A stretch of DNA of 64,000 nucleotides, from positions 310,001-374,000 of the forward strand of contig DAMBYU010000002.1 of NCBI GenBank assembly GCA_032051265.1. The letters run 5' to 3'. Every line of letters begins with the position of its first letter. The stretch's first letter is position 1. A program made the position numbers and the translations under genes. This stretch comes from Dryocola sp032051265 (GTDB taxonomy: Bacteria; Pseudomonadota; Gammaproteobacteria; Enterobacterales; Enterobacteriaceae). Positions 36,101 through 44,394 of the stretch are shown here, one piece after another. The notes under the pieces are model-generated. The model searched no databases, had not been told where the DNA came from, and saw only the letters and a program-made list of their open reading frames with translations.

Positions 36101-36856
36101 ATGCAGGACTGGAACCCGGCGCTTTATCTGCAGTTTGAGGCGGAACGTACCCGCCCGGCAGCCGAGCTGGCTGCGCACGTTAATCACCCCTTTGCAGCAC
36201 AGATTTCTGATTTAGGCTGTGGGCCCGGCAACAGTACCGCGCTGCTGCACGAGACCTGGCCGGACGCCGTAATAACCGGGCTGGATAGCTCTTCCGCTAT
36301 GCTTGAAAAAGCGCGCTCTGCGCTGCCCGACTGTCAGTTCGAACAGGTCGATATCGCCCGGTGGCAGCCCCCGGTTAAACAGGATGTGATCTATGCCAAT
36401 GCCTCTTTGCAGTGGCTCGGCAATCACCGGACGCTGTTCCCGCATCTGGCCGCTCAACTTGCAGAAAACGGCGTGCTGGCCGTGCAAATGCCGGACAACT
36501 GGCAGGAGCCGACGCATGCGCTGATGCGCCAGGCGGCAAATGAACTGGGTAACCCACCGGCCGGGCGCGAAGCGCTACTCCAGCCCAGTGACTATTACGA
36601 TCTGCTGACCGACGAGCGCTGCCGGGTGGATATCTGGCGCACCACGTACTTCCACGTGATGCCCTCGCACCGGGCCATTATCGAATGGCTAAGCTCCACC
36701 GGTTTACGCCCTTATCTCGCCGGTTATGACACCATCCAGCAGGAGGCGTTTCTGACGCGTTACCACCAGCTTTTGCAGCAGGCTTACCCGACGCAAAAAG
36801 ATGGCAACGTGCTGATGCTGTTCCCACGCCTTTTTATCATTGCGCGTAAGGGCTGA
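36101..36856 (+). CDS. tam: Tam, trans-aconitate 2-methyltransferase
   Basis: This 251-residue class I SAM methyltransferase is homologous along its length to E. coli Tam. The opening DWNPALYLQFEAERTRPA and the SAM motif SDLGCGPGNSTALL are diagnostic, as are NASLQWL and PDNWQEPTHALMR. Tam methylates trans-aconitate, a spontaneous by-product of cis-aconitate that inhibits aconitase. In E. coli it is induced in stationary phase. The start follows GAGGAGAGCAAT. Confidence 0.93.
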   Translation: MQDWNPALYLQFEAERTRPAAELAAHVNHPFAAQISDLGCGPGNSTALLHETWPDAVITGLDSSSAMLEKARSALPDCQFEQVDIARWQPPVKQDVIYANASLQWLGNHRTLFPHLAAQLAENGVLAVQMPDNWQEPTHALMRQAANELGNPPAGREALLQPSDYYDLLTDERCRVDIWRTTYFHVMPSHRAIIEWLSSTGLRPYLAGYDTIQQEAFLTRYHQLLQQAYPTQKDGNVLMLFPRLFIIARKG

Positions 36857-36864
36857 AAAGATTT

Positions 36865-37473
36865 TCAGGCCGCACACCCGGGCCTGTGGCACAGATACCA
36901 GACGGTGGAAAGCATGCAGAGGATATAACCAAACATTTCAGTGCCCTCTTCGACCATGTTTTTCACCAGCCGGTTATAACCGTCAAGCATCAGCCCTTCC
37001 CACAGCTGGTGCATGCCGAACAGGCGCGAGAAAATCAGCACGCACAGCAGGCCGGACAGCATCATACCGTAAGCGGGATGGCGCATAAAAGCCGCTATGC
37101 CTTCCAGCGTTTTTTGTTTATTGCTCAGGGCGTAAGAGATGCAGGCCACGGCGGTAAAGAGGGCGAACCAGACCCAGGCGCCATGGGCCAGCCCATCGAA
37201 GGCGAAATCCAGTTCGCGGATTAACATGCAGGTGAAAAATCCGCCGATTAATACGCTACTGTAACGCCGCGACGGTACTTTTCTGGCATGGCCAAAAAAG
37301 AGTAGCGCAAGGAGCAACAGGAGGCTTTCCTGAACAATTTCGGTGAAAGAATTTTCACGCACAAAATCATGAAACCAGATGACATCGCTGAAGAGAATTA
37401 ATACACCTGTTGCCACAGCCAATACACAAAAAACAACCAGAAGCAGACGCTTTACTATAAAAGAAATATGCAT
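36865..37473 (-). CDS. Uncharacterised polytopic membrane protein with conserved-looking acidic motifs
   Basis: I do not recognise a named family. The 202 residues have about five or six hydrophobic segments (roughly 7-29, 48-62, 73-86, 100-116, 134-150 and 180-195). Charged residues sit at helix ends in repeated acidic patterns: ENSFTEIVQES (about 40-50), IRELDFAFD (about 85-93) and MVEEGTEMFGY (about 173-183). Such buried Glu/Asp/His clusters in helices can mark metal-dependent membrane enzymes, but this is inference. It is convergent with tam, whose stop lies nine bases away. Confidence 0.7.
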   Translation of the reverse strand: MHISFIVKRLLLVVFCVLAVATGVLILFSDVIWFHDFVRENSFTEIVQESLLLLLALLFFGHARKVPSRRYSSVLIGGFFTCMLIRELDFAFDGLAHGAWVWFALFTAVACISYALSNKQKTLEGIAAFMRHPAYGMMLSGLLCVLIFSRLFGMHQLWEGLMLDGYNRLVKNMVEEGTEMFGYILCMLSTVWYLCHRPGCAA

Positions 37474-37594
37474 AAGCCTTATTAATTATAAAGCGCTTAT
37501 TATGCTTTATTTTTATAAACTTAAATTCACCATCCGTGCTTACTCGCGCCACGAATAAGCCACAGGCCGCGTACGGCGGCCTTTTCAGGGAAGG

Positions 37595-38029
37595 TTAACG
37601 ATCGGCGATATATTGCAGACGGCGGTGGCGAAGCGCGTCGTAACACCAGTTGTAGATAACCGTATACGGCAGAAAGAACAGAAAGAAACCTATTTCGACC
37701 ATCAACGCATTTAGCAAAGTTATATCCAGCATCCAGGCGGCAAGCGGCAGCCCAATCAAAATAAAACCACCTTCAAACCCCAGCGCATGCGCCACGCGCA
37801 GCGGCAGACGGCGCTGCTGTCCGAGCGGGAAGACTCTGTCGAATGCCGCGTTATAAATAATATTCCACACCATCGCTACGGTAGAGAGCATGATCGCCAG
37901 CGCGCCCATCTGGAACAACGGCTTATCCATGATCCAGGCGGCTGCCGGTGCGCAGATACCGATGGCGATGACTTCAAATCCGACCGCGTGCAGGACGCGT
38001 TCGCTAAACGATCTTTTTTGTGACTGCAT
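37595..38029 (-). CDS. PACE-family multidrug efflux transporter (BTP domains)
   Basis: The start at 38029 (MQSQKRSFSERVLHAVGFE) follows GGAG and gives 144 residues, the normal size; the longer frame runs into the promoter region. It contains two bacterial transmembrane pair repeats, RVLHAVGFEVIAIGICAPAA and RVAHALGFEGGFILIGLPLA. Each repeat has two helices and ends in an NIIYNAAFD- or VIYNWCYD-type motif. PACE pumps such as AceI export chlorhexidine and short-chain diamines. It is divergent from a LysR gene, the usual partner of PACE genes. Confidence 0.9.
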   Translation of the reverse strand: MQSQKRSFSERVLHAVGFEVIAIGICAPAAAWIMDKPLFQMGALAIMLSTVAMVWNIIYNAAFDRVFPLGQQRRLPLRVAHALGFEGGFILIGLPLAAWMLDITLLNALMVEIGFFLFFLPYTVIYNWCYDALRHRRLQYIADR

Positions 38030-38119
38030 CTCGATAAGCTCCAGAAAGTATTGCTCTGGCGCTATTATTATCGTAATTAGTGATAGCATGAAGTTAATTA
38101 CCATCGATAAAAGCGATAG

Positions 38120-38986
38120 ATGATGCTTTACTCTCCTGAATCCTTAGAAGCCTTTTTACAGGCGGTCGAAACCGGTTCTTTTTCTGCCGCCGCCCGCAAG
38201 CTGAAAAAAAGCCAGTCGACCATCAGCACTGCGGTAGCCAATCTGGAAGCAGATCTCGGCGTTGTGTTGTTCGACAGACAAAGCCGCCAGCCGGTGCTGA
38301 CCGCGCAGGGTGAGCGGGTGCTGCCCTATATTCAGGCGATAATGTCCGCCAGCGAGCGACTGGACGAAGTATCGGTGCGCCTTGCCGGAAATATCGAACC
38401 ACGCCTTAGCTTTGTACTTTCAGACGTCTGGCAAACCACGCACCATGAATCCATCCTTAAGCGCTTTTCAGAGCGCTTTCCGGATATTGAATTTGAGTGT
38501 CTGATTGCGGAAGATGATGATGTTATTGATTTGATTCAATCCGGTCGTGCCCACGTTGGCGTATTGCGTGTGCAGGAGCGTTACCCGTTTGATGTGACAG
38601 TGTCACGATTAGAGGTGGGCGCACAGATGTCGATTTATATCCATAAACAGCATGAATTCGCCGCCCGTCAGACCATCGAAATCGATGAACTTCATACCGT
38701 GCGCCAGCTTTGCCTTAAAACTTATAAAGATCCCACGCGTAATCCTGGCGGCGGCCCGGTATGGTCTTCGCCCTCTTTGCTGATGCTACTCGAAATGGCG
38801 GAACAAGGGTTTGGCTGGGGTATTTTACCGCGCTGGCTGGTGGAACAGTTCGGCCATAATATGCTTAAGGAGCTGCCTGTCGCCGGTTGGCCGCAGCTTA
38901 TTGACGTGGACGTGATATGGTCCAACAAAGTGCCGCCTGGGGCTGCCGGAAGGTGGATTATCGATCAGCTCCGGGCGCAGCGTTAG
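38120..38986 (+). CDS. LysR-family regulator next to a PACE pump
   Basis: The 288 residues have an N-terminal winged HTH (about 3-62, SFSAAARKLKKSQSTISTAV) and a LysR substrate-binding domain (about 90-285). Two adjacent ATGs (38120 and 38123) are possible starts. The divergent position suggests it controls the PACE pump, as AceR controls aceI in Acinetobacter. ATCGATAAAAGCGATAGAT, just before the start, is an imperfect T-N11-A-type LysR site. Confidence 0.88.
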   Translation: MMLYSPESLEAFLQAVETGSFSAAARKLKKSQSTISTAVANLEADLGVVLFDRQSRQPVLTAQGERVLPYIQAIMSASERLDEVSVRLAGNIEPRLSFVLSDVWQTTHHESILKRFSERFPDIEFECLIAEDDDVIDLIQSGRAHVGVLRVQERYPFDVTVSRLEVGAQMSIYIHKQHEFAARQTIEIDELHTVRQLCLKTYKDPTRNPGGGPVWSSPSLLMLLEMAEQGFGWGILPRWLVEQFGHNMLKELPVAGWPQLIDVDVIWSNKVPPGAAGRWIIDQLRAQR

Positions 38987-39115
38987 ATGAATCTGGTTTT
39001 GAGTCTGCTGCAACATTGCACAAACCAGACAAACTACGGAAAATCCTTTTATTCGCACAGCATCGCAGGCGATCGCTATTTGTCTGGCGCTGCTTAAAAA
39101 ATACTGTCGTGCAAA

Positions 39116-39304
39116 TTAATGTATACCGAGACGGTAGGCGTGGGAGATCTCTTCGCGCAGTTCGAGGGAGGTGAGTTCCATCAGGTCCGCAAACTCCAGT
39201 TTAAGCTGGTTAAACCGAATCAGGTACTGGGCCGGGGTCAGGCTTTCTTCTTCCCGGCGAAGATATTCAAACGCCAGCGTGGTCGGGGTTATGTCACTAT
39301 TCAT
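39116..39304 (-). CDS. ydiH: YdiH, small conserved protein of unknown function
   Basis: The 62 residues have the same length and pattern as E. coli YdiH as I remember it (LAFEYLRREEESLTPAQYL, LKLEFADLMELTS, ending YRLGIH). The protein is acidic, helical and without signal peptide or cysteines, so it is probably cytoplasmic. Its function is unknown. The ribosome site AGGAT follows directly after a 13-bp inverted repeat that would place a large hairpin in the mRNA leader. Confidence 0.78.
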   Translation of the reverse strand: MNSDITPTTLAFEYLRREEESLTPAQYLIRFNQLKLEFADLMELTSLELREEISHAYRLGIH

Positions 39305-39313
39305 TGCAATCCT

Positions 39314-39360
39314 CAGTCTGTTCGTGATGAAAACCCGGTAAGGATACCACGAACAGACTG
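39314..39360 (-). promoter_or_regulatory. Perfect 13-bp inverted repeat in the ydiH leader
   Basis: CAGTCTGTTCGTG (39314-39326) and CACGAACAGACTG (39348-39360) are exact complements around a 21-base spacer. On the ydiH strand the second arm is followed immediately by AGGATTGCAATG, the ribosome site and start. No T-run follows in either direction, so it is not an ordinary terminator. It may be an operator or a translation-controlling hairpin. Confidence 0.6.
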
Positions 39361-39392
39361 TTCAAAAAACCGCCACCCCGTATACCTGAAGA

Positions 39393-40751
39393 TTATTTTA
39401 AACTTTCCGGCAGGGTGATAACCCAAAGCTCATTCAGCGATTCAGGCTTCTCAAGCGGCTTAAGCGCGATTCTGGTGGCGACCTCTTTTCCTTGCAGAGT
39501 CAGATGTCCTTTGCCGTCCACCTGGTAATCGTCCGCTTTCTTGCTTTCACCCTGCGGCTTATCCAGCACCGCCTGCAGGCCAAAATCATTGTCGTTGATT
39601 ACCGCAATGGTCTGGTTATCAATCAGCGTCATCCCTTCCGCTTTTTCCTGCTGCCAGCCCAGCTTGCGTAGATCCAGGATCTCTTTCTTCCCGGCGAGTT
39701 TAATGCCGCGAGCTTGCAACTGTTGCGCATCATCGAATTCCGGCGCTTTTTCTTTATCAAATTCGCTCAGATCGCTGGCCTCGGATAAGTCGACGACGTA
39801 AACCAGATTGCGCATCACTTTATTTTTATCACCGCCCTGCTCAATCAGCAGCAGACGGTTATTATCCACAGCCACAATGTCGCCGATTTTGGCATCTTTG
39901 GCCTTTTTGTAGGCATCAGCATCAATCGGGTAGCCGTACATTGCGGTTTTGCCGCTTGCCGGGTCGATGCTGACCAGGCGTGTAAATAGCGCGCCGTTTT
40001 TGCTCTTGCCGTCGATATCCAGCGTGCTTTGCACCGCAGCGATGATGCGCCCGTCCGGCATGCGGGTTATCCCTTCAAAGCCACGATTTGCCTGCCGCCA
40101 CTTAATAATATTGGGTAAACCGCCAGCAACGCCTTGCTCTCCCTGTTCCGCCTGCGGGCCGTATTTTTTCAGGATCTTACCCTTTGCATCGATGTTTACG
40201 ATAAACGGGCCGTATTCATCACACAGCCAGTAGCCGCCTTTACCATCCGGCGTGATGCCTTCGGTATCCAGGCCTCGTTTGTCGCTCGGCAACTGCTGCA
40301 ACGTATCCCCCAGCGCGATTTCGTTCGTTGCGCCAATCAAGCCTTCCGGCAGCGGTAAGCCGCTGATTGGTCCCCGTTCGTCATGCAGAGCGTGCGCGTC
40401 TGTCACCTGCGCTTTGCCGTCGCCGACGCGAATGGTCATCAGCAGCGGAGCGAATTTAGGGTTAGCGAAAATCTTGGAATCTTTCTTACCCGCTTTGGGA
40501 GAATCAGCATTTGGTCCACGATCGGTGACGGTAGCAAAAATCAGATCGCTGCCCTCTTTGCGCACAAATTGCAGACCAGAACCAACGCCAACCGGCAATC
40601 CGTCCGGAAATGCGCTGGCATATGCGCCCTTATATGCCACCCGATCGCCTTGCGGGAAGGTGACAACGTAACGATCAGCGTGGGGTGCTGCCGCCAGGCT
40701 TACCAGAGGAAACAGACAGGTGAATAACAGCGCAGGTGTTTTTAATTTCAT
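39393..40751 (-). CDS. Secreted phytase-like esterase (PF13449-type) under PhoB control
   Basis: The ATG at 40751 follows AAAGGAGCTG and gives 452 residues; the longer frame is promoter DNA. A signal peptide (MKLKTPALLFTCLFPLVSLA, then AA) precedes a beta-propeller-like domain of the 'esterase-like activity of phytase' family. Repeated strands include FATVTDRGPNAD, GLDTEGITPDGKGGYWLCDE, FEGITRMPDGRIIAAVQS and EGMTLIDNQTIAVINDNDFG. It is probably periplasmic and may hydrolyse phosphate esters. The near-perfect Pho box upstream strongly supports a phosphate-starvation role. Enzymatic activity is not shown by sequence alone. Confidence 0.85.
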   Translation of the reverse strand: MKLKTPALLFTCLFPLVSLAAAPHADRYVVTFPQGDRVAYKGAYASAFPDGLPVGVGSGLQFVRKEGSDLIFATVTDRGPNADSPKAGKKDSKIFANPKFAPLLMTIRVGDGKAQVTDAHALHDERGPISGLPLPEGLIGATNEIALGDTLQQLPSDKRGLDTEGITPDGKGGYWLCDEYGPFIVNIDAKGKILKKYGPQAEQGEQGVAGGLPNIIKWRQANRGFEGITRMPDGRIIAAVQSTLDIDGKSKNGALFTRLVSIDPASGKTAMYGYPIDADAYKKAKDAKIGDIVAVDNNRLLLIEQGGDKNKVMRNLVYVVDLSEASDLSEFDKEKAPEFDDAQQLQARGIKLAGKKEILDLRKLGWQQEKAEGMTLIDNQTIAVINDNDFGLQAVLDKPQGESKKADDYQVDGKGHLTLQGKEVATRIALKPLEKPESLNELWVITLPESLK

Positions 40752-40784
40752 GTTTTTACAGCTCCTTTGATATTCAGTCACCGT

Positions 40785-40818
40785 TTTATAAAGCAGCCAG
40801 ATGACACAAATATGACGC
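40785..40818 (-). promoter_or_regulatory. PhoB-dependent promoter (Pho box plus -10)
   Basis: On the minus strand, GCGTCAT-ATTT-GTGTCAT (40818 to 40801) gives two 7-base Pho repeats with the canonical 4-base spacer. Ten bases later comes TATAAA (40790 to 40785). The 10-bp distance from box to -10 is exactly that of class II PhoB promoters. The start codon of the phytase-like gene is 34 bases beyond the -10. Confidence 0.88.
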
Positions 40819-40845
40819 GGGTCGAAACACACCTTGCAAGATAAA

Positions 40846-40872
40846 TAAACCTTCAGCTGTTTCTGCCGATAG
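40846..40872 (+). promoter_or_regulatory. FliA (sigma-28) promoter of the chemoreceptor gene
   Basis: TAAA, 15 bases, then GCCGATAG. The flagellar sigma-28 consensus is TAAA-N15-GCCGATAA, so only the last base but one differs. It lies 77 bases before the ATG at 40949 and only 28 bases from the divergent Pho box. Confidence 0.88.
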
Positions 40873-40948
40873 TAGAGGGCGAAGCGGTGATTCATCGGAG
40901 CCATCCGCAGTAGTGAACAAGAATATTCCAGTGATCTAAGGATCTATC

Positions 40949-42487
40949 ATGTCAGTCAGGCGTTTTTCTCTTTTAGTTTTTAGCACGTTACTTATTATCT
41001 TTTTAGCCAGCACCGCCTCAAATATCTGGTCTCTTACCCGCAGTAACCAGTCTCTGGACAATGTAAACCGTGAAATTCGCGTAGTGCTGTCGGTTATCGA
41101 TCCAATTAACCACAGCCGCACTCTGCGGGTGCGCGCTCTGGAAGCGATGGAGGAGATGCAGCGCGGCCGTACCGAACAGGCACAGCTTGCGCTTGAAGGC
41201 GCAAGGACGGTACTGGGCAAAACTAATGGCGCTTTCCAGGCCTATCTGCAGGCGCCGAAACAGCCAGGCGAACAACCTCTCGCCGATGCGTATCAGGCCG
41301 CGTTTCTTGCCTATCGCGATCAGGGTTTGCAGCCGTTGCTCGAGGCAGCCTCAGCAAATGATAAGCAGCGCGTAAACGATCTGGTGACGATGACCATACC
41401 CGCGCTCGATCGCCAGTACGAAATTACGCTGGATAAACTTCTGGCCTTCCGCGAGCAGTATGCGCAGCAGCTAAATAAAGACGTGCAGTCCAGATTTAGT
41501 TCCAGCCTGTTGCTTATCGCGGTATTTGCGGTGCTGTTTGTTGCCATTCTGGCAGGCGTTTTCATCCTGCTGAAAAGCCGCTTGATTAATGAGTTAGACG
41601 CGGCTAAAAGGCACTGTAGCGAGATTGCCGGCGGCCAGCTGCATACGCCAATCGTGGCAAGAGCCAATGATGAAATCGGTGAGATGATGCGCACGCTGGA
41701 GAAAATGCGTCAGTCGCTTGCGCATATTATCGGCCAGGTACGTGAATCCAGCCAGACGGTTGCCTACGCGTCCGAAGAGATTGCCGCCGGTAACACCGAC
41801 CTCTCCTCCCGCACGGAAGAGCAGGCCGCATCGCTGGGCGAAACGGCTGCCAGCATGGAACAGTTGACGGTAACCGTAAGGCAAACGTCCGAGAACTCCC
41901 GGCAGGCAAACGCCCTGGCAGACGGCATGCTGATTGCAGCAAACGACGGGAATAACATTGTTGAAGAGGTTATCGATTCGATGCGCAATATCGAATCCAG
42001 TTCCGGCAAGATAGACAGCATCATCAGCATCATTGAAGACATCGCCTTCCAGACCAATATCCTGGCGCTTAACGCCGCCGTGGAAGCCGCACGCGCCGGG
42101 GAACAAGGTCGTGGATTTGCCGTTGTCGCCTCAGAGGTTCGTAATCTTGCCCAGCGTTCTTCCGTCGCGGCAAAAGAGATCAAAGATCTGATTGAGCTCT
42201 CAGGCGAGCAGGTCAATCACGGCAGCTTGCTGGTTAATAAAGCCGGTGAGAGCATGCAGCGCATCTCCAGAGCGATTAAAGAAGTGACCTCGTTAATGGA
42301 GCACATCGCCGTTTCCACAAAAGAGCAAAGCACCGGCATTGAGCAAATTAATCAGGCGGTCGTGCAGATGGACGTCGTCACTCAGCAGAACGCAGCCTTA
42401 GTCGAAGAGGCGTCCGCGGCCGCCATGTCGCTAAAAGAGCAGTCGCAGATGCTTAACGAGACGGTGGCGGTATTTAAACTGGCCTAA
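40949..42487 (+). CDS. Methyl-accepting chemotaxis protein (Tar/Tsr type, no pentapeptide tail)
   Basis: The 512 residues have an N-terminal helix (about 5-28), a periplasmic four-helix-bundle sensor (about 30-185), a second membrane helix (about 188-212), HAMP (about 213-265) and a signalling domain. The tip IAFQTNILALNAAVEAARAG and the methylation helices with EEQAAS-type sites are intact. The protein stops at VFKLA without the C-terminal NWETF-type tether, so it should behave as a low-abundance receptor needing help from others for methylation. The ligand is unknown. It has its own FliA promoter. Confidence 0.92.
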   Translation: MSVRRFSLLVFSTLLIIFLASTASNIWSLTRSNQSLDNVNREIRVVLSVIDPINHSRTLRVRALEAMEEMQRGRTEQAQLALEGARTVLGKTNGAFQAYLQAPKQPGEQPLADAYQAAFLAYRDQGLQPLLEAASANDKQRVNDLVTMTIPALDRQYEITLDKLLAFREQYAQQLNKDVQSRFSSSLLLIAVFAVLFVAILAGVFILLKSRLINELDAAKRHCSEIAGGQLHTPIVARANDEIGEMMRTLEKMRQSLAHIIGQVRESSQTVAYASEEIAAGNTDLSSRTEEQAASLGETAASMEQLTVTVRQTSENSRQANALADGMLIAANDGNNIVEEVIDSMRNIESSSGKIDSIISIIEDIAFQTNILALNAAVEAARAGEQGRGFAVVASEVRNLAQRSSVAAKEIKDLIELSGEQVNHGSLLVNKAGESMQRISRAIKEVTSLMEHIAVSTKEQSTGIEQINQAVVQMDVVTQQNAALVEEASAAAMSLKEQSQMLNETVAVFKLA

Positions 42488-42565
42488 GAGATTTCCCTCT
42501 CCGTAATGAACATGGAGAGAGAATATTTTCAGGGCGCACTTCACGCCCGGCAGGGTCATCAGAGT

Positions 42566-42595
42566 ACGTACTCACGTTGCTGAATGTGAGTACGT
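42566..42595. repeat. Perfect 10-bp inverted repeat between convergent genes
   Basis: ACGTACTCAC and GTGAGTACGT are exact complements around a 10-base spacer. Nearby, CTCTCC and GGAGAG (about 42495-42518) form a second hairpin. Neither has a good T-run. They lie between the chemoreceptor stop (42487) and the lipoprotein stop (42605) and may act as Rho-protected 3' ends. Confidence 0.45.
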
Positions 42596-42604
42596 TCGAA
42601 GGAG

Positions 42605-43018
42605 TTAAGCGCTTGGGTCTTCTGCAGGCCTGGTTATTTCGTCAGGCTGGACTTCTTTAAAGCCGGGTTTGCTCCTGGTAACAGCGTACTCCACCGCCTT
42701 CGTATCGCCGGTTGTGGTGGTGAGTTTCACAGACTCCACGCTGACCTTGCCGATTAATGACTTAGCATAACCGCCAATCTGGTATGTCCCTTCAGGTAGC
42801 CGAAGCGCAACGCTTTCGCCGACTTTTAACGCTGCGGCATCTTTGCCGTCAACGGTAACATACACCGTCGCGCCATCGTCGGTACGAGTCCATGCATGCT
42901 CAACGGTGACAAGGGTTGGACCGGTAGTAAAGTCGGCCTGCGGCTCCCCGGTGACGGGTTTTGCACAACCAAAAAGAGAAAAAGCCGCGAGCGCGGTAAG
43001 GGTGAAACGATAACTCAT
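42605..43018 (-). CDS. Small lipoprotein with a PEGA-like beta domain
   Basis: The 137 residues have a lipoprotein signal MSYRFTLTALAAFSLFGC, with Cys18 as the lipidated residue and AKP after it (no Asp+2). The mature part is beta-rich. The stretch DGKDAAALKVGESVALRLPE, then GTYQIGGY, resembles PEGA-type surface repeats, which is my inference. It lies 22 bases after a coiled-coil gene on the same strand, so the two probably form an operon. I do not recognise a named family. Confidence 0.75.
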   Translation of the reverse strand: MSYRFTLTALAAFSLFGCAKPVTGEPQADFTTGPTLVTVEHAWTRTDDGATVYVTVDGKDAAALKVGESVALRLPEGTYQIGGYAKSLIGKVSVESVKLTTTTGDTKAVEYAVTRSKPGFKEVQPDEITRPAEDPSA

Positions 43019-43040
43019 TAAGTCATTCCTGCGGGGTTAG

Positions 43041-44198
43041 TTATTTTTCTGTCATCCAGCGCATGAAGCTTTTCGCCCCGTTTACGTGGGTTATTTCGGC
43101 CTCGGCGGCTTCATGCTTACGGCTCAATGTTTCACAGTGCTGGCTATCGCTGAGCACCTGTTCCAGCGACAAACGGAGTTGCGAAACCTGTACCTCAGCG
43201 TTTTCTTTAGCACGAGCGTAATTCTGCGCGGTTTCGGCCATCTCGTCCAGAGCGCGCTGCATAGTGAGAATTTTCTGGTCCAGCTCTTCTGCTGCCAGCC
43301 GGCTGGCCTGAGCTTCGTTGCGGTGTTCGACAACGCTGGTTTCCAGGCGTTTATTCTGCTGAGTCAGTTCGCTGAGCTCGTTCTTCAGCACATTGATATA
43401 AATTTGATGCGCCTGTAACGCCTGCTCATAGGCGACGCGCGCCGTATCGCTTTGCGCACCCGTTTCCTGCAACTGCTGTTTAAGACCGGCAATCTGATTT
43501 TGTAATGCCTGTACCGTTTCGATCAGAGCGTTGCCATTTTTGACCAGTTCGCTGCGTAGCATGCGTTGATTATCGATATCCTGCTGCATGGTTTCATGCA
43601 GTTGAACGAGTTCGGCATGGTATATTTCTTTCTGCGTGGTGAGCGATTTTTGCAATTCGAGAATACGTTCAGCGAGTTCTTGATTCACCCGCCCATCCGG
43701 CGTCTGGCGAACCTGCTCTTCCATTTTGCGCTGCAGGGTTTCGCGCAGCAGGGCCAGCTCCTGATAATGGTGTTCGCGTTCGCTTTCGAGACTCTTTTGC
43801 AACCCGGCTATGCGCGTTGAAAGACGCTGGATTTCAGCTGGCGGTACGGTATTAAGACGTGCCGCGGCCAGCTCACCCTGAACTTCCGCCAGACGTCTGA
43901 GCGTTTCGGGATTATCCTGATAAACCGTTTTGGTTTTGCTTTTATCGGCAATGGATTTTAATTCGGCACGTAGCTGCATGGCTTCGGCCTCGGCAGCTTT
44001 CAGGCGCGCCAGCATCCCAACGTCATGGCTGCCGAGCCGGTTGAGATTTACCCCGCACAGGGCCTGCTCGATTTCATACTGAATCTCAGCTTTGCTGCTG
44101 TTTTTCATACGATTGCATGCGCTGGCTAAAAAGCTGGCCGCCTCGTTGCTATTGACGGTTCCAAAGGCCTTCTTAATCAGATTCTGGATCATGCTCAC
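43041..44198 (-). CDS. Long coiled-coil protein of unknown function between two chemoreceptor genes
   Basis: The 385 residues start at GTG 44198 (or ATG 44192). Residues 1-55 look globular: QNLIKKAFGTVNSNEAASFL followed by ASACNRM faintly resembles the DUF2786 helical pattern. From about 65 to 360 the sequence is nearly continuous coiled coil. Two units repeat at a 49-residue spacing, exactly seven heptads: LQKSLESEREHHYQELALL near 133 and LQKSLTTQKEIYHAELVQL near 182. No signal peptide or membrane helix is seen, so it is probably cytoplasmic. The function is unknown. It probably shares a transcript with the lipoprotein gene. Confidence 0.75.
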   Translation of the reverse strand: MSMIQNLIKKAFGTVNSNEAASFLASACNRMKNSSKAEIQYEIEQALCGVNLNRLGSHDVGMLARLKAAEAEAMQLRAELKSIADKSKTKTVYQDNPETLRRLAEVQGELAAARLNTVPPAEIQRLSTRIAGLQKSLESEREHHYQELALLRETLQRKMEEQVRQTPDGRVNQELAERILELQKSLTTQKEIYHAELVQLHETMQQDIDNQRMLRSELVKNGNALIETVQALQNQIAGLKQQLQETGAQSDTARVAYEQALQAHQIYINVLKNELSELTQQNKRLETSVVEHRNEAQASRLAAEELDQKILTMQRALDEMAETAQNYARAKENAEVQVSQLRLSLEQVLSDSQHCETLSRKHEAAEAEITHVNGAKSFMRWMTEK

Positions 44199-44327
44199 AG
44201 CAGTGTTCCTGTTGTTGGGTGAGGTTGAATAGCCCGCGCCGCGTGCGAAAAAATCGAATGAGTACCTTATAAATATCGGTTAATTCGAAAATTTCTTTAT
44301 TTATACAGCGGATTAGGGGATTCAGCC

Positions 44328-44387
44328 AGGGGACGCGTTCTCTTTAAACGAGTCCCCTCACCCTGACCCTCCCTTTAGCAGAGGGTC
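44328..44387 (-). terminator. Tandem hairpins after trg
   Basis: On the minus strand GACCCTC-N9-GAGGGTC (44387 to 44365) is followed by AGGGGAC-N17-GTCCCCT (44358 to 44328). No long T-run is present. The sequence CCCTCACCCTGACCCTCCC is of the kind often found dispersed after genes in Enterobacter-like genomes. Confidence 0.45.
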
Positions 44388-44394
44388 CTTAACA

